In this document: positions 17,814 to 26,628 of the stretch, piece after piece | How positions within the stretch are numbered: position 1 is the stretch's first letter | Layout: each line of letters starts with the position of its first letter | DNA from: Polyangiaceae bacterium | Lineage (GTDB): Bacteria > Myxococcota_A > Polyangia > Polyangiales > Polyangiaceae | Reading direction: 5' to 3' | Length of the DNA: 64,000 bases | NCBI GenBank assembly: GCA_025937785.1 | Contig: JAICQQ010000005.1 | Coordinates: 1 to 64,000, forward strand | Position numbers and translations under genes: made by a program | Notes under the pieces: model-generated | What the model was told of the DNA's origin: nothing | What the model saw: the letters and a program-made list of their open reading frames with translations, nothing else | The model's database searches: none

Positions 17814-19028
17814 ATGTCCACTAGCTTCAACGTCCAGATCGCGGTCCCTTTTCATTACGAAGTCACCTTCACGTCGGATGTGTTCAATGCGGAGAATCCG
17901 GCCCTGGCCCTGGCCCTGGCCCGCCGGGAACCCAACAAGTGTCACCGTGCCTTCTTCGTGATTGACGAGGGTGTCGCGCGGGCGTGGCCCCGGCTCTCCG
18001 AGCAGATCCAGCACTACGCCAACCAGCACGTCGGGACGCTCGAGCTCGCAGGAGCACCCGTGGTCGTGCCTGGAGGCGAGCAAGTCAAGAACGATCCGCG
18101 ACACATCGAGGCGCTGCATCTGGAGATTGCGCGCCGCGGGCTCGATCGCCAATCGTTTGCGGTGATCGTGGGTGGCGGAGCCGTGCAAGACATGGCCGGT
18201 TTCGCTGCGGCCACGGCGCACCGCGGCGTGCGTGTGGTGCGCTTGCCCACCACCGTGCTGTCTCAGAACGATTCCGGCGTCGGGGTGAAGAACGGCGTCA
18301 ACGCCTTCGGCTTGAAGAACTTCGTCGGGACCTTCGCGCCACCCTTCGCCGTACTCAATGACGCTCGTTTCCTCGAAACCCTCGATCGACGCGACCGCAT
18401 CGCAGGCATCGCCGAAGCCGTGAAGGTCTCGCTGATCCGAGACGCAGAGTTCTTCGACTGGCTCACGGCGAACGCCACCCGACTGCGTAACCTCGAGCCT
18501 CAAGCCACCGCCGTCATGGTCGAGCGCAGTGCCGAGCTGCACCTGCGCCACATCGAATCGGGGGGGGACCCGTTCGAGCTCGGCAGCGCTCGGCCGCTCG
18601 ACTTCGGCCATTGGTCGGCGCACAAGCTCGAGAGCCTCACGGCGCACCGTCTCAGGCACGGTGAAGCGGTGGCCATCGGGTTGGCGCTCGACACCTTGGT
18701 TTCGGTCGAAGTCGGGCTGCTCTCGGCCTCCATCGCCGAGCGCGTCCACGGCGTACTGCGAGAGATCGGGCTGCCCACCTTCCACCCAGAGCTCGAAGCC
18801 GTCGACGACGCGGGCGCGCTCAAGGTGCTCGACGGTCTCCGCGAGTTCCAAGAGCACTTGGGCGGCGAGCTCACGGTCACGCTGCTGCGCGGACCGGGAC
18901 AAGCCGTCGATTGGCACGACATGGACCCCACGCTCATCGCACGCGCGATCCGCACGCTCAAGACAGGTTACGGCAGCTCCGAGCCGGCACGCGCCCTGCC
19001 CTCCCTGGTTTCGGGGGCGGCGGAATGA
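17814..19028 (+). CDS. eboD: EboD, 3-dehydroquinate-synthase-like enzyme of the ebo cluster
   Basis: The 404-residue protein belongs to the sugar phosphate cyclase (dehydroquinate synthase) superfamily. It shows the NAD-binding GGGAVQDMAGF motif, the RVVRLPTTVLSQNDSG segment, the KNGVNAFGLKNFVGTF loop and the metal ligand region DFGHWSAHKLE followed by RHGEAVAIG. These retain the expected histidines. Because it sits with eboE, eboC, eboF, eboB and eboA it is assigned to the ebo cluster rather than the shikimate pathway. The ATG at 17814 has only a weak ribosome binding site but matches the family start. It overlaps eboE in an ATGA junction. The true substrate of EboD is not known to me. Confidence 0.9.
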   Translation: MSTSFNVQIAVPFHYEVTFTSDVFNAENPALALALARREPNKCHRAFFVIDEGVARAWPRLSEQIQHYANQHVGTLELAGAPVVVPGGEQVKNDPRHIEALHLEIARRGLDRQSFAVIVGGGAVQDMAGFAAATAHRGVRVVRLPTTVLSQNDSGVGVKNGVNAFGLKNFVGTFAPPFAVLNDARFLETLDRRDRIAGIAEAVKVSLIRDAEFFDWLTANATRLRNLEPQATAVMVERSAELHLRHIESGGDPFELGSARPLDFGHWSAHKLESLTAHRLRHGEAVAIGLALDTLVSVEVGLLSASIAERVHGVLREIGLPTFHPELEAVDDAGALKVLDGLREFQEHLGGELTVTLLRGPGQAVDWHDMDPTLIARAIRTLKTGYGSSEPARALPSLVSGAAE

Positions 19029-20215
19029 AGGTGGGCGCGACCCACCTGACGTACTGCACGAACATTCACGCCGGCGAAACCTGGGCCGACGTGTTCGAAA
19101 ACGTGAGGACGCACGTGCTGGCAGTGCGCGGGTCGATCGCCCCCGAGCTGGCGTTCGGCATCGGGTTGCGCCTGTCGGCGGAAGCAGCCGCCACGCTGCG
19201 CGGGCCCGAAGCGCTGGCCGAGTTCCGCGCCTTTCTGGCCGCGCACGAGCTGTACGTGTTCACCATCAACGGGTTTCCTTACGGCCGTTTTCACGGCGAA
19301 CCCGTCAAGGCGCGCGTGTACCAACCCGACTGGACCAAGTCCGAGCGCAGCGACTACACCCGAGCCCTGGTGGAGATCCTCGCCGCGCTTTTGCCCGATG
19401 ACATCAGCGGCAGCATCAGCACGGTCCCGGGCGGGTTCAGGATCGACATCCAGCGCCCCGCACAAGAAGAGCGCATCGCGGCCCAGCTGCTCGACCAGGT
19501 GGTGACGCTCGCCCAGGTCGAGCGGGCCACGGGACGGCAGATCGTGCTCGCTCTGGAACCGGAGCCCGCGTGTTTCATCGAAACCACCGCCGAGCTGGTG
19601 CGCTTCTTTGAAGCTCACCTGCTCACGGCGAGCGCGCGGTCGGCTTTGGCCCGCGCGCTCTCGATCAGCGAGGCGTCAGCGGAGGCTCACATCCGTCGCC
19701 ACCTCGGCATCTGCCTCGACACCTGTCACGCGGCGGTACAGTTCGAAACGCCGAGCGAATCCCTTGCGAGCCTGAGCGCCGCCGGCATTCGCATCGCCAA
19801 GGTCCAGGCCAGCGCCGGGCTCCGGATCCCAGAAATGAGCGAGCCGGCGCTGGCGGCGCTGAGCGCCTACGACGAGGCAGTCTACCTGCACCAAGTGGTG
19901 GCCCGCACCGCGACGGGGGAACTGCTCCGCTTCGTCGATCTACCCGACGCATTCCGGAACGAAACGGCCCGCGCCGCCCGCGAGTGGCGCGTGCACTTTC
20001 ACGTGCCCCTCTACCGTGAAGCGTTAGGCGTCTTCACCAACACGCAGGCGTACCTGCGCGACTTGCTCGCGCTCCAGCGCCAAGCGCCGTTCACGAACCA
20101 GATCGAAGTTGAAACCTATACTTGGGACGTGCTGCCCGAGGAACAAAGGAGCGCTGGGCTGGTGCCCTCCATCGCGCGGGAGCTCGCTTGGGTTCGGGAG
20201 CGGCTCGCCCCGTGA
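19025..20215 (+). CDS. eboE: EboE, xylose-isomerase-like TIM barrel protein
   Basis: The 396-residue product is a xylose isomerase-like TIM barrel of the EboE type. Family marks are the opening VGATHLTYCTNIHAGETW, the strand ending in ALEPEPACFIETT with acidic metal-type residues, and CLDTCHAAVQFE later in the barrel, all typical of divalent-metal-binding AP endonuclease/isomerase folds. It starts at ATG 19025 inside the eboD stop and ends in a GTGA overlap with eboC, so the three genes are translationally coupled. It has no signal peptide and should act in the cytoplasm. Its reaction is unknown; a sugar- or cyclitol-like substrate from EboD is a reasonable guess from the folds only. Confidence 0.9.
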   Translation: MKVGATHLTYCTNIHAGETWADVFENVRTHVLAVRGSIAPELAFGIGLRLSAEAAATLRGPEALAEFRAFLAAHELYVFTINGFPYGRFHGEPVKARVYQPDWTKSERSDYTRALVEILAALLPDDISGSISTVPGGFRIDIQRPAQEERIAAQLLDQVVTLAQVERATGRQIVLALEPEPACFIETTAELVRFFEAHLLTASARSALARALSISEASAEAHIRRHLGICLDTCHAAVQFETPSESLASLSAAGIRIAKVQASAGLRIPEMSEPALAALSAYDEAVYLHQVVARTATGELLRFVDLPDAFRNETARAAREWRVHFHVPLYREALGVFTNTQAYLRDLLALQRQAPFTNQIEVETYTWDVLPEEQRSAGLVPSIARELAWVRERLAP

Positions 20216-21090
20216 CGTTGGGTGTCTGGCTCAGGCTGGGCCGGGTCTCGAACCTGCCGACGGTCTGGACCAACACCCTGGCGGGCAGCGCGCTGGCTGC
20301 TTCCACCTTGGCGCTGCCGATCGGGGTCAGCGCGGCGCTGTGCCTCGGCCTCTCCGCCTTTTACGTCGGCGGCATGTACCTCAACGACGCCTTCGACCGC
20401 GAGATCGACCGGAAAGAACGTCCCGAGCGCCCGATACCGTCGGGTACCGTACGCGCCAGCACGGTGTTCACGATTGGGTTCTTGCTCTTGCTCCTGGGCG
20501 TGGGCACGAGCTTCTGGATGGCTCGCGGGCTCGACCCCGCGCACGGTCCCCGCACCCTGCTCTCGGGCTTCGCGCTCGCCGCTGTCATCATTCTGTACAA
20601 TCTGCATCATAAGCGAAATCCGCTGAGCCCGCTGTTGATGGGCCTGTGTCGGGTGCTCGTCTACGTGACCGCTGCCTGCGCGGCAGCAGGCGCCCCGAGC
20701 CAAGCGGTGTGGCTCGGCGCCGCAGCGCTGCTCAGCCACTTGATCGGTCTCACCTACGCCGCCAAGCAAGAGAACCTGCGAGTCATCCAGAACGTGTGGC
20801 CGCTCGGGTTTCTCGCTCTACCGGTCGCCTACGGCGCCTGGCTCGGACTCAGCGACCCCTTGGTGCTGGCCTTCACCGGCGTCTATTCGATCTGGCTCGT
20901 CTACTCGCTGAGTTTCCTGGTGCGGCGCGAGGGCCGTTCGATCCCTGGCGGCGTGGTGCGGCTGATCGCCGGCATCTCACTGCTCGACGCCACCCTACTC
21001 GCGGCCGGGGACGCCGTCGATCTCGCCCTCGCCGCGATCGCCTTCGCCGGCCTCACCCGCCTGGCGCAGCGCTACATCCCAGGCACGTGA
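20212..21090 (+). CDS. eboC: EboC, UbiA-family membrane prenyltransferase
   Basis: The 292-residue form starting at GTG 20212 is a UbiA-superfamily intramembrane prenyltransferase with about eight or nine hydrophobic helices. The first Asp-rich motif is clear (LNDAFDREIDRKERPERPIPSG, giving N-D-x-x-D-x-x-x-D). The second Asp-rich motif is weak, reading YAAKQEN in the expected loop, as in some EboC-type members. In other bacteria EboC is proposed to attach a lipid to the cluster product or precursor in the membrane. The GTG overlaps the eboE stop; a longer frame upstream is a shadow of eboE. The gene ends 30 bases before the convergent eboF. Confidence 0.9.
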   Translation: MTLGVWLRLGRVSNLPTVWTNTLAGSALAASTLALPIGVSAALCLGLSAFYVGGMYLNDAFDREIDRKERPERPIPSGTVRASTVFTIGFLLLLLGVGTSFWMARGLDPAHGPRTLLSGFALAAVIILYNLHHKRNPLSPLLMGLCRVLVYVTAACAAAGAPSQAVWLGAAALLSHLIGLTYAAKQENLRVIQNVWPLGFLALPVAYGAWLGLSDPLVLAFTGVYSIWLVYSLSFLVRREGRSIPGGVVRLIAGISLLDATLLAAGDAVDLALAAIAFAGLTRLAQRYIPGT

Positions 21091-21120
21091 GCTCGCGCGA
21101 CAGCTTCGAACTTCCTGCCT

Positions 21121-22515
21121 TCAGCGCCCCTGAGCCCCAAACACGTGGCGCAGCATGAGGTCGTGCACGTCGACGCCCTGGACGGGGCCATCGGCGAGCA
21201 GGTGGGGGCTGTCGCTCATGAAGAGTGGGCCCTCCTCGGGGGCATCCGTCAAGCGCCCGTGCGAGCCCTTGACCAGGTCGGAACGTTCCGCGGAGATGAC
21301 GTCCATCAGGGTGCGAAAGCCTGCTGCTTTTTTGGCGAGGCGCCACCCGATCGAGAGCTTGGGTAGCGTGATCGCGGGGTCCAGAAAGAGCTCGACCGGA
21401 TCGTAGCCGGGCTTGCGGTGAATATCGACGGTGGTGGCGAAGTCGGGTGCTCGCTCGGGATCGAGCCAGTAGTAGTAGGTGAACCACCGGTCTGGACGGC
21501 TGATCGCCACCAGCTCCCCGGAGCGGCCGTGGTTCACACCGATCGCGCGTTGTTCGCCGGCGTCGAGGACCCGTTCCACGCCGTCGAGCTTCTCGAGCAG
21601 CTGCCGCACCTCGGAGATGCGAGCGGGGTTTGCCACGTACACGTGGGCGAGCTGATGGTCCACCACCGCGAATGCATCGGATGCCCCCGGATCGAGCAGC
21701 TCGCGACCGAGCTCTTCGCGCACCGCCAAGAGGTTCGCCCGCCGGAGCTCACGGTTGATGTCGACCCCGGCGCTCACGCGCGTGATGCCGTACTCTGAAA
21801 GCACGATCACGCTGCGTCCGGTCGCGCGCGCTTCTTGGATGAGCTCGCCGCACAGGGCGTCGACCTCGCGCAGATCTTTGCGCACGCGGGCCGACGTCAG
21901 GTCGGGCCCCAGGCGCTGCAGGCCGTAGTCCAGGTGCGGCAAGTACACCAGGGTCAAGGTGGGGTCATGCTTGCGCATCACGTGGAGCGCCGCGTCCGTG
22001 ATCCAGCGGCTCGAGCTAATGTCAGCCGCCGGGCCCCAAAACTTGAAGAGCGGGAACGTGCCGAGCGCTTGGCTCAACTCGTCGCGCAGCGCCGCGGGCT
22101 TGGTGTACACGTCCGGCAGCTTCCTGCCGTCAGCGGGGTACATCGGTCGAGGCGTCACCGCCCAGTCGACGTTGGTCACCATGTTGTACCACCAAAACAG
22201 ATTGGCGCAGGTGAACGCCGGATCGCGCTCACGCCCGGCCTCCCACACTTTTTTGGCTTCGACCAGGCGGTTCGACTGACGCCAAAACCAAACCTCGCCA
22301 AGCTCGCGAAAGTACCAACCGTTGCCGACGATACCGTGCTCGGAGGGGAGCTTACCGGTCAGGAACGTCGACTGCGCGCTGCAGGTCACTGCCGGCGTGA
22401 CCGTGGTCAGCGGGCGCAGCACACCCTGTTCCGCAAAGGCGTTCAGATGCGGCGTGGCTTCGCCGAGCAGATGCTCCGCGAGCCCGACGACGTCGATCAC
22501 GAGTGTCTTGCGCAC
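21121..22515 (-). CDS. eboF: EboF, alkaline-phosphatase-superfamily phosphodiesterase
   Basis: The 464-residue protein belongs to the type I phosphodiesterase/nucleotide pyrophosphatase group. The N-terminal VIDVVGL region, the nucleophile strand TTVTPAVTCSAQSTFLTG (a threonine or serine nucleophile near TPAVTCS), the GIVGNGWYFR loop and the DHQLAHVYV and NHGRSGELV metal-site segments fit the fold. I place the start at GTG 22515, with GGAG ten bases upstream. A TTG at 22524 lies too near that site. It is the last gene of the eboA-B-F half-operon, 22 bases after eboB. No signal peptide is evident. In the ebo cluster this member is thought to cleave a phosphoester, target unknown. Confidence 0.88.
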   Translation of the reverse strand: MRKTLVIDVVGLAEHLLGEATPHLNAFAEQGVLRPLTTVTPAVTCSAQSTFLTGKLPSEHGIVGNGWYFRELGEVWFWRQSNRLVEAKKVWEAGRERDPAFTCANLFWWYNMVTNVDWAVTPRPMYPADGRKLPDVYTKPAALRDELSQALGTFPLFKFWGPAADISSSRWITDAALHVMRKHDPTLTLVYLPHLDYGLQRLGPDLTSARVRKDLREVDALCGELIQEARATGRSVIVLSEYGITRVSAGVDINRELRRANLLAVREELGRELLDPGASDAFAVVDHQLAHVYVANPARISEVRQLLEKLDGVERVLDAGEQRAIGVNHGRSGELVAISRPDRWFTYYYWLDPERAPDFATTVDIHRKPGYDPVELFLDPAITLPKLSIGWRLAKKAAGFRTLMDVISAERSDLVKGSHGRLTDAPEEGPLFMSDSPHLLADGPVQGVDVHDLMLRHVFGAQGR

Positions 22516-22537
22516 TCCGGTCAATCTCCGACGTCCG

Positions 22538-23416
22538 TCACTCTTCGACGCGGGGCGCCTGCCCTCGCAAGACGGAGTTGCCCTCCCAGAGCTTGCGCTG
22601 GTCCACCGGCTGGGCGATATCGATGCCCTCGAGCCGCCCGCTCTGCGCGAAGAAACTCGCGGGGTTCGTCCACACGATGGTTTCGATGTCGGCGCTGGAA
22701 ATGCCGGCAGCTTGCAGGGCCTTCACCGTCTTCGGCACCTTCAAAGGATCGCTGACGCCCCAGTCGGCGGCGCTGTTGATGATCATGCGCTCTTTGCCGT
22801 ACTTCTGCACCAGGCTCACCATGCGTTGCTCGTCCATCTTGGTGTGCGGATAGATCGAGTGCCCTGCCCAACACCCGCTGTCGAGCGTGAGCTGCAACGT
22901 CTCTTCGTTGTTGTGGTCGATCAGTACCAGCTCGGGCGCGATGCCCGATTCGCGAACGACCGCGATGGTGCGTTCGGTGCCGCGCTTCTTGTCGCGATGC
23001 GGGGTGTGGATGAGGATCGGCAGGTCGGCGTCGAGCGCGAGCTGGATCTGTCGTTGGAAGACGGCTTCCTCCGTGGGCGTCATGTCGTCGAACCCGATCT
23101 CGCCGACGGCGACCACGCCGTCCTTCTCGAGGTACTGAGGCAAGAGCGCGAGCACGCCTTCGCTGAGCTCGGGGTGATTGGCTTCTTTCGGGTTCATGCC
23201 GAGCGTGCAGAAGTGTTTGATACCGAACTGACTGGCGCGAAAGCGTTCCCAACCCAAGAGCGACAGGAAGTAGTCCTCGAACGTGCCGACGTGCGTTCGG
23301 GGCTGGCCAACCCAAAACGCAGGCTCGACGATGGCCGCGATGCCGGCGTCGGCCATCGCCTGATAGTCGTCCGTCGTGCGCGACGTCATATGGATGTGAG
23401 GGTCGAACATCTTCAT
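22538..23416 (-). CDS. eboB: EboB, TatD-like metal-dependent hydrolase
   Basis: The 292-residue protein is a TatD/amidohydrolase-fold hydrolase. The N-terminal metal motif is FDPHIHMTSRT (H-x-H). Further ligands are E in AVGEIGFDD, the strand LPILIHTPH, and IDHNNEETL, with D in the C-terminal NSAADWGVSDP region. This is the expected five-ligand pattern. The ATG at 23416 has AAGGA six bases upstream. It follows eboA by 24 bases and precedes eboF by 22 bases. The EboB clade is a standard component of ebo clusters; its substrate is unknown. Length is typical. Confidence 0.9.
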   Translation of the reverse strand: MKMFDPHIHMTSRTTDDYQAMADAGIAAIVEPAFWVGQPRTHVGTFEDYFLSLLGWERFRASQFGIKHFCTLGMNPKEANHPELSEGVLALLPQYLEKDGVVAVGEIGFDDMTPTEEAVFQRQIQLALDADLPILIHTPHRDKKRGTERTIAVVRESGIAPELVLIDHNNEETLQLTLDSGCWAGHSIYPHTKMDEQRMVSLVQKYGKERMIINSAADWGVSDPLKVPKTVKALQAAGISSADIETIVWTNPASFFAQSGRLEGIDIAQPVDQRKLWEGNSVLRGQAPRVEE

Positions 23417-23440
23417 GGTTTCGTCCTTGGGCTGCGCGCT

Positions 23441-24109
23441 TTACGCGTCGCGAGAGAGCGTGACAAGCCCCAGATCGTGGGGAACGGGCCGACCCGCCGC
23501 GGTGCGTTCGCTAGCGTAGTCGAGCGCCATGCGGCTCAGCTCGGGTGTCACCCGGCGGCCGAGGTCGACGATGCGATTCACACTGACCCCGGTGAAGAAC
23601 GCCTTGAGCACCATTTGATTGAAGGCTGGATCGGGGAAATGCTGCGCCGGGTATCGGTTTTCGCAGGCGATGGCCTCGAACACGCTTTGCACGTGGGAAC
23701 GACACGCGTCGATCGCCGTGGCCAGAAATCGGCCCGGTTCGGGCAGCATTGGCAGCGTTTTCAGCAATGCTTCGCGCTCACGATTGTCGCTGCGCTTGAA
23801 GAGCTGGGTCACGAACGGTTCATGCTGGTCGGAGGGCGCCACGTCAAGCGCCCGCTGCAGCAGCGCGCTGCGCCCCACGTCGCACAGCCGCCACCCCTCG
23901 GGCGACTCGAGACCTGCTCGCGCGACCGCTTCGCGCTCCGCAGGCTCCAAGGTGACGGCGTGCTCCCCGAGGCGGCGACCAGCACCGGCGTACGCGACCG
24001 GAAAACTCGCGATCGTCAGCGCCTCGGCCTGCCGTTCGAACCACGCAGCTGCCTGCTCGCTAGCCCGAGTGAGGACCAGCGCCAGGTATGGTTCTGCGTC
24101 GCGAGTCAT
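23441..24109 (-). CDS. eboA: EboA domain protein
   Basis: The 222-residue product has the character of EboA: a helical, soluble protein with the conserved region SALLQRALD, then RSDNREREALLKTLPMLPEP, the FEAIACENRYPAQHFPDPAFNQMVLKAFF motif region and the final GVSVNRIVDLGRR segment. EboA occurs only with the ebo cluster, and its biochemical role is not established. The gene is the first of the leftward half-operon. It begins 69 bases after the end of the zinc-protease-like gene of the preceding redox operon, so it may be read through from it. The ATG at 24109 has AGGCGG upstream. Confidence 0.85.
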   Translation of the reverse strand: MTRDAEPYLALVLTRASEQAAAWFERQAEALTIASFPVAYAGAGRRLGEHAVTLEPAEREAVARAGLESPEGWRLCDVGRSALLQRALDVAPSDQHEPFVTQLFKRSDNREREALLKTLPMLPEPGRFLATAIDACRSHVQSVFEAIACENRYPAQHFPDPAFNQMVLKAFFTGVSVNRIVDLGRRVTPELSRMALDYASERTAAGRPVPHDLGLVTLSRDA

Positions 24110-24178
24110 GCGCCGCCTAGTCTAGCTCGACCGCCGGTTCAGGTGCCAGGAGCATTTCGGCCGCAAAACGCGCGCGAG

Positions 24179-24598
24179 CTACAGCAGAAAGCTGCGCGCT
24201 GGATCGACCGTGCACCCCCCTGCAAGCGCTGCGCGCCCCAGGAGCATCCGGTAGTTCATGCTGCTGCGATCGACCAGGCCGATTTCGATGTCGCGCTCGA
24301 TCGGCCCCAGGCACAAGCGCGTCGAAACGAAGTTCCGCCATTCGACCTTGCCGTTCGTCGACCGCACCTGCCCGCGGCGCACCAGTCGCGCTTCGACGTG
24401 GGAGCGTGTGCCACTCGCCAGCGGAACATCGAACGTGATCCACCCGTCTTCCCAGCATGAAATGTTTTCGACGTGCAGCGCGCTCGAGAGCGCGCCGGTG
24501 TCCAGCTTGGCGGTGAGCGCGTAGACCCGCCACTCGGGCAGGTCTACTTGTTCTACGTACCCGACGGTGAGCAGGCTCTTGTTATCGGAACGCCTCAC
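24179..24598 (-). CDS. retropepsin-like ATP-dependent zinc protease family protein (RimB-type)
   Basis: The 139-residue protein belongs to the Zn_protease (PF05618-type) family, small proteins with a retropepsin-like fold that often sit beside RimK-like ligases. The hallmark AKLDTGALSSALHV (Asp33-Thr-Gly) and the closing motif MNYRMLLGRAAL are present. No rimK-like ATP-grasp gene is in the window. The start is GTG at 24598, overlapping the stop of the upstream haem/ferredoxin/FAD gene in GTGA, so it is the fifth coupled gene of that redox operon. Peptidase activity is assumed from the name of the family and is not demonstrated by sequence. Its role beside electron carriers is unclear. Confidence 0.8.
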   Translation of the reverse strand: MRRSDNKSLLTVGYVEQVDLPEWRVYALTAKLDTGALSSALHVENISCWEDGWITFDVPLASGTRSHVEARLVRRGQVRSTNGKVEWRNFVSTRLCLGPIERDIEIGLVDRSSMNYRMLLGRAALAGGCTVDPARSFLL

Positions 24599-26628
24599 GC
24601 GCCTCCGGGTGTAGCGTGTTTTTCCGTCGAAGTCTCGGCTGCCGATCCTTTTCGCACGCCGAGCGCCTCGAGAAACTCCCAGGGCATGCGGGCGCCGATC
24701 AGCACGAACAGGGACGAGACACCGAGCGCGCGCGGCTCACCCGCGACACTAAGCGTCACGCCTTCTTCGGTGAACCCCGTGACCGAGCTGTCGAAGAGCA
24801 GCGTCAAGCGTCCCTGCGCCGTGAGCCGTTCGACCGCTTCGATGTTGCGTGCCTTGCCGCGGCGAAACCCCGGAGCACGCGCGGCCAGCGTCACTTCCGA
24901 GCCGGGTTGCCCGGCGAGCGCGACCGCAGCCTCCATGGCGCTGTCACCCAAGCCGACCACCAGCACCTTCCTACCGGCGAACGGCCGCGCGTCGACCAAG
25001 CTGTAATGCACGTGCGAGTGCCATGCCTCCGGGACAGCCACCTCGAGCTTGCGCGGCGAGCCACGTTTCCCGAGGGCGAGCACCACGTGCTCCCCGAAGA
25101 ACTCGCGCTCGCCCTCGGGCGCCTGGGCCCGCAGCGCAAAGCGTGCGCGGCCCCGTTCGACACGTGCAACGGCGATCACGCGGTGCTGTTCGAGGATCGG
25201 CAAGCGCTCGCGCCGGGCGGTCTGCGTCCACTTGGCGACGAGGTCCTCTTTCTGGCACTGCTCGAGCCAGAGTGAGCCGGATCCGCTGGTTCCCTGATCG
25301 AGCACCAACTTGTGCCGGGGGAAACTGCGGATGCTCTCCGCCACGCTGCCTTGCTCCAGCGCGACGGCACGCAGCCCCAACTTGTGAGCCTCGAGGATGG
25401 CGCTGAGGCCGGCGGGCCCGGTCCCCACGACCACGAGGTCGTACAGGTTCGGCTCTTCCGCGGCCCGGCCCAACGCCTTCGTTCGCCGGCGCGCGCTGAT
25501 GGTTTCGACAACACGCGCCCCCTGATCGATGGCATTGCGAATCAGCGAGAGGCCGGTCACGTCGCCCGCCAGGAACACGCCGGGCACGTCGAGGGATTCG
25601 AGCGCAGCGTCGAGGCGCGGCGTGTCCGTGAGCGGCTCGCCTTCGCGAATGACCAGCGATCCGTTCGGACAACGCTGCTCGCACAACGAGAGTCCACAAC
25701 AGGCATCGGGTCGCGCCACGACGGCTACGAAGCGCTGGACTTCGAGCACGTCGAACGGACATGCGTCGACACACGCATAACAGCCGAGGCAAGTCGTCGT
25801 GTCGACCTGAGGCAGGCGGCGCCGCGTGGGAGGCGCGAGCTCTGGAGGCAGCGCGCGCTCGGCTACCGAGCGGCGACCGAAGCGACGCACGCCGGCAAAC
25901 ACCAGCCCAGCCACCACGAGTCCCAGGCCCAAGAACAACTCGGGGCCGGGGCCGGACGCCGGCGCGCGCAGGCCCGCGTGCACCACCCGCTGCGCGGCTG
26001 CCCACGCCGCGTCGCGATCCGCCGGCGGCTCACCCGGGGCGCGGTGTTCGTCGAAGCAGGTCTGGTACTCGCGCGACAGACAGATCGCGGCGCGGTCAGC
26101 GCCCTCGGGGGCATGACAGCCGACGCACACCTCGCGCGACACGAGCGGCACGAACGCAGTGGTGGCCGGCTGATACCCAGCAGCCGGCCATGGCAACTCG
26201 GTCATCCCGCTGCCGCGCTCGAGGCGCGCAGGTTGCTTCGGTTCGAAGACCAGGCTTGCGGGGGCCGCGTGCGGGGTGTGACACGTGGCGCAGTCGAGCC
26301 CGCCGCTTTCCAGCAAGCGAGCGTGCTCGCTCCGCCGCGAGCTCTTGCCCGCGTGGCAGCCCTGGCACGCGGCCGTAGCGGGCTCGAGCGCGTGACAACT
26401 CCGGCACTCGAGCCCCGCGCGCGTGTGCCCCGGGGACAGCGGCCCTGGGGACCACAGCGCGCTCGGACCGGAGAAGCCCACGACGCCGGCGAGCAGGGCG
26501 AGCGCCCCCGCGGCGCTCGCCAACCACAGCCCGCGAAAGCGGGTGACGTCGCTGGTAGCGCGCGCCAGCGGTGCTCTGCGTGCCCGCTGACCACGCTCGG
26601 TCGTCGAGGATCGGTCGTGTTCGTGCAT
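24595..26628 (-). CDS. tetrahaem cytochrome c / ferredoxin / FAD oxidoreductase fusion
   Basis: This 677-residue protein combines three redox modules. After an N-terminal membrane helix (about 33-52) comes a segment with four CxxCH haem sites (75-79, 88-92, 113-117, 168-172). A second membrane helix follows (about 229-247). Then comes a ferredoxin-type segment with CLGCYACVDACP (280-291) and CCGLSLCEQRCP. The C-terminal half is a thioredoxin-reductase-like flavoprotein with a GTGPAGLSA FAD site near 401 and a second VVGLGDSAMEAA nucleotide site. The haems would be extracytoplasmic and the ferredoxin and flavin cytoplasmic, so the chain could carry electrons across the membrane. It overlaps the gene upstream by one base (TGATG). 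Confidence 0.85.
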   Translation of the reverse strand: MHEHDRSSTTERGQRARRAPLARATSDVTRFRGLWLASAAGALALLAGVVGFSGPSALWSPGPLSPGHTRAGLECRSCHALEPATAACQGCHAGKSSRRSEHARLLESGGLDCATCHTPHAAPASLVFEPKQPARLERGSGMTELPWPAAGYQPATTAFVPLVSREVCVGCHAPEGADRAAICLSREYQTCFDEHRAPGEPPADRDAAWAAAQRVVHAGLRAPASGPGPELFLGLGLVVAGLVFAGVRRFGRRSVAERALPPELAPPTRRRLPQVDTTTCLGCYACVDACPFDVLEVQRFVAVVARPDACCGLSLCEQRCPNGSLVIREGEPLTDTPRLDAALESLDVPGVFLAGDVTGLSLIRNAIDQGARVVETISARRRTKALGRAAEEPNLYDLVVVGTGPAGLSAILEAHKLGLRAVALEQGSVAESIRSFPRHKLVLDQGTSGSGSLWLEQCQKEDLVAKWTQTARRERLPILEQHRVIAVARVERGRARFALRAQAPEGEREFFGEHVVLALGKRGSPRKLEVAVPEAWHSHVHYSLVDARPFAGRKVLVVGLGDSAMEAAVALAGQPGSEVTLAARAPGFRRGKARNIEAVERLTAQGRLTLLFDSSVTGFTEEGVTLSVAGEPRALGVSSLFVLIGARMPWEFLEALGVRKGSAAETSTEKHATPGGA

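Noticed and set aside
22322-24460. 712-residue open frame on the plus strand opposite eboF, eboB and eboA
   Set aside because: It covers three convincing genes on the other strand and shows no domain.
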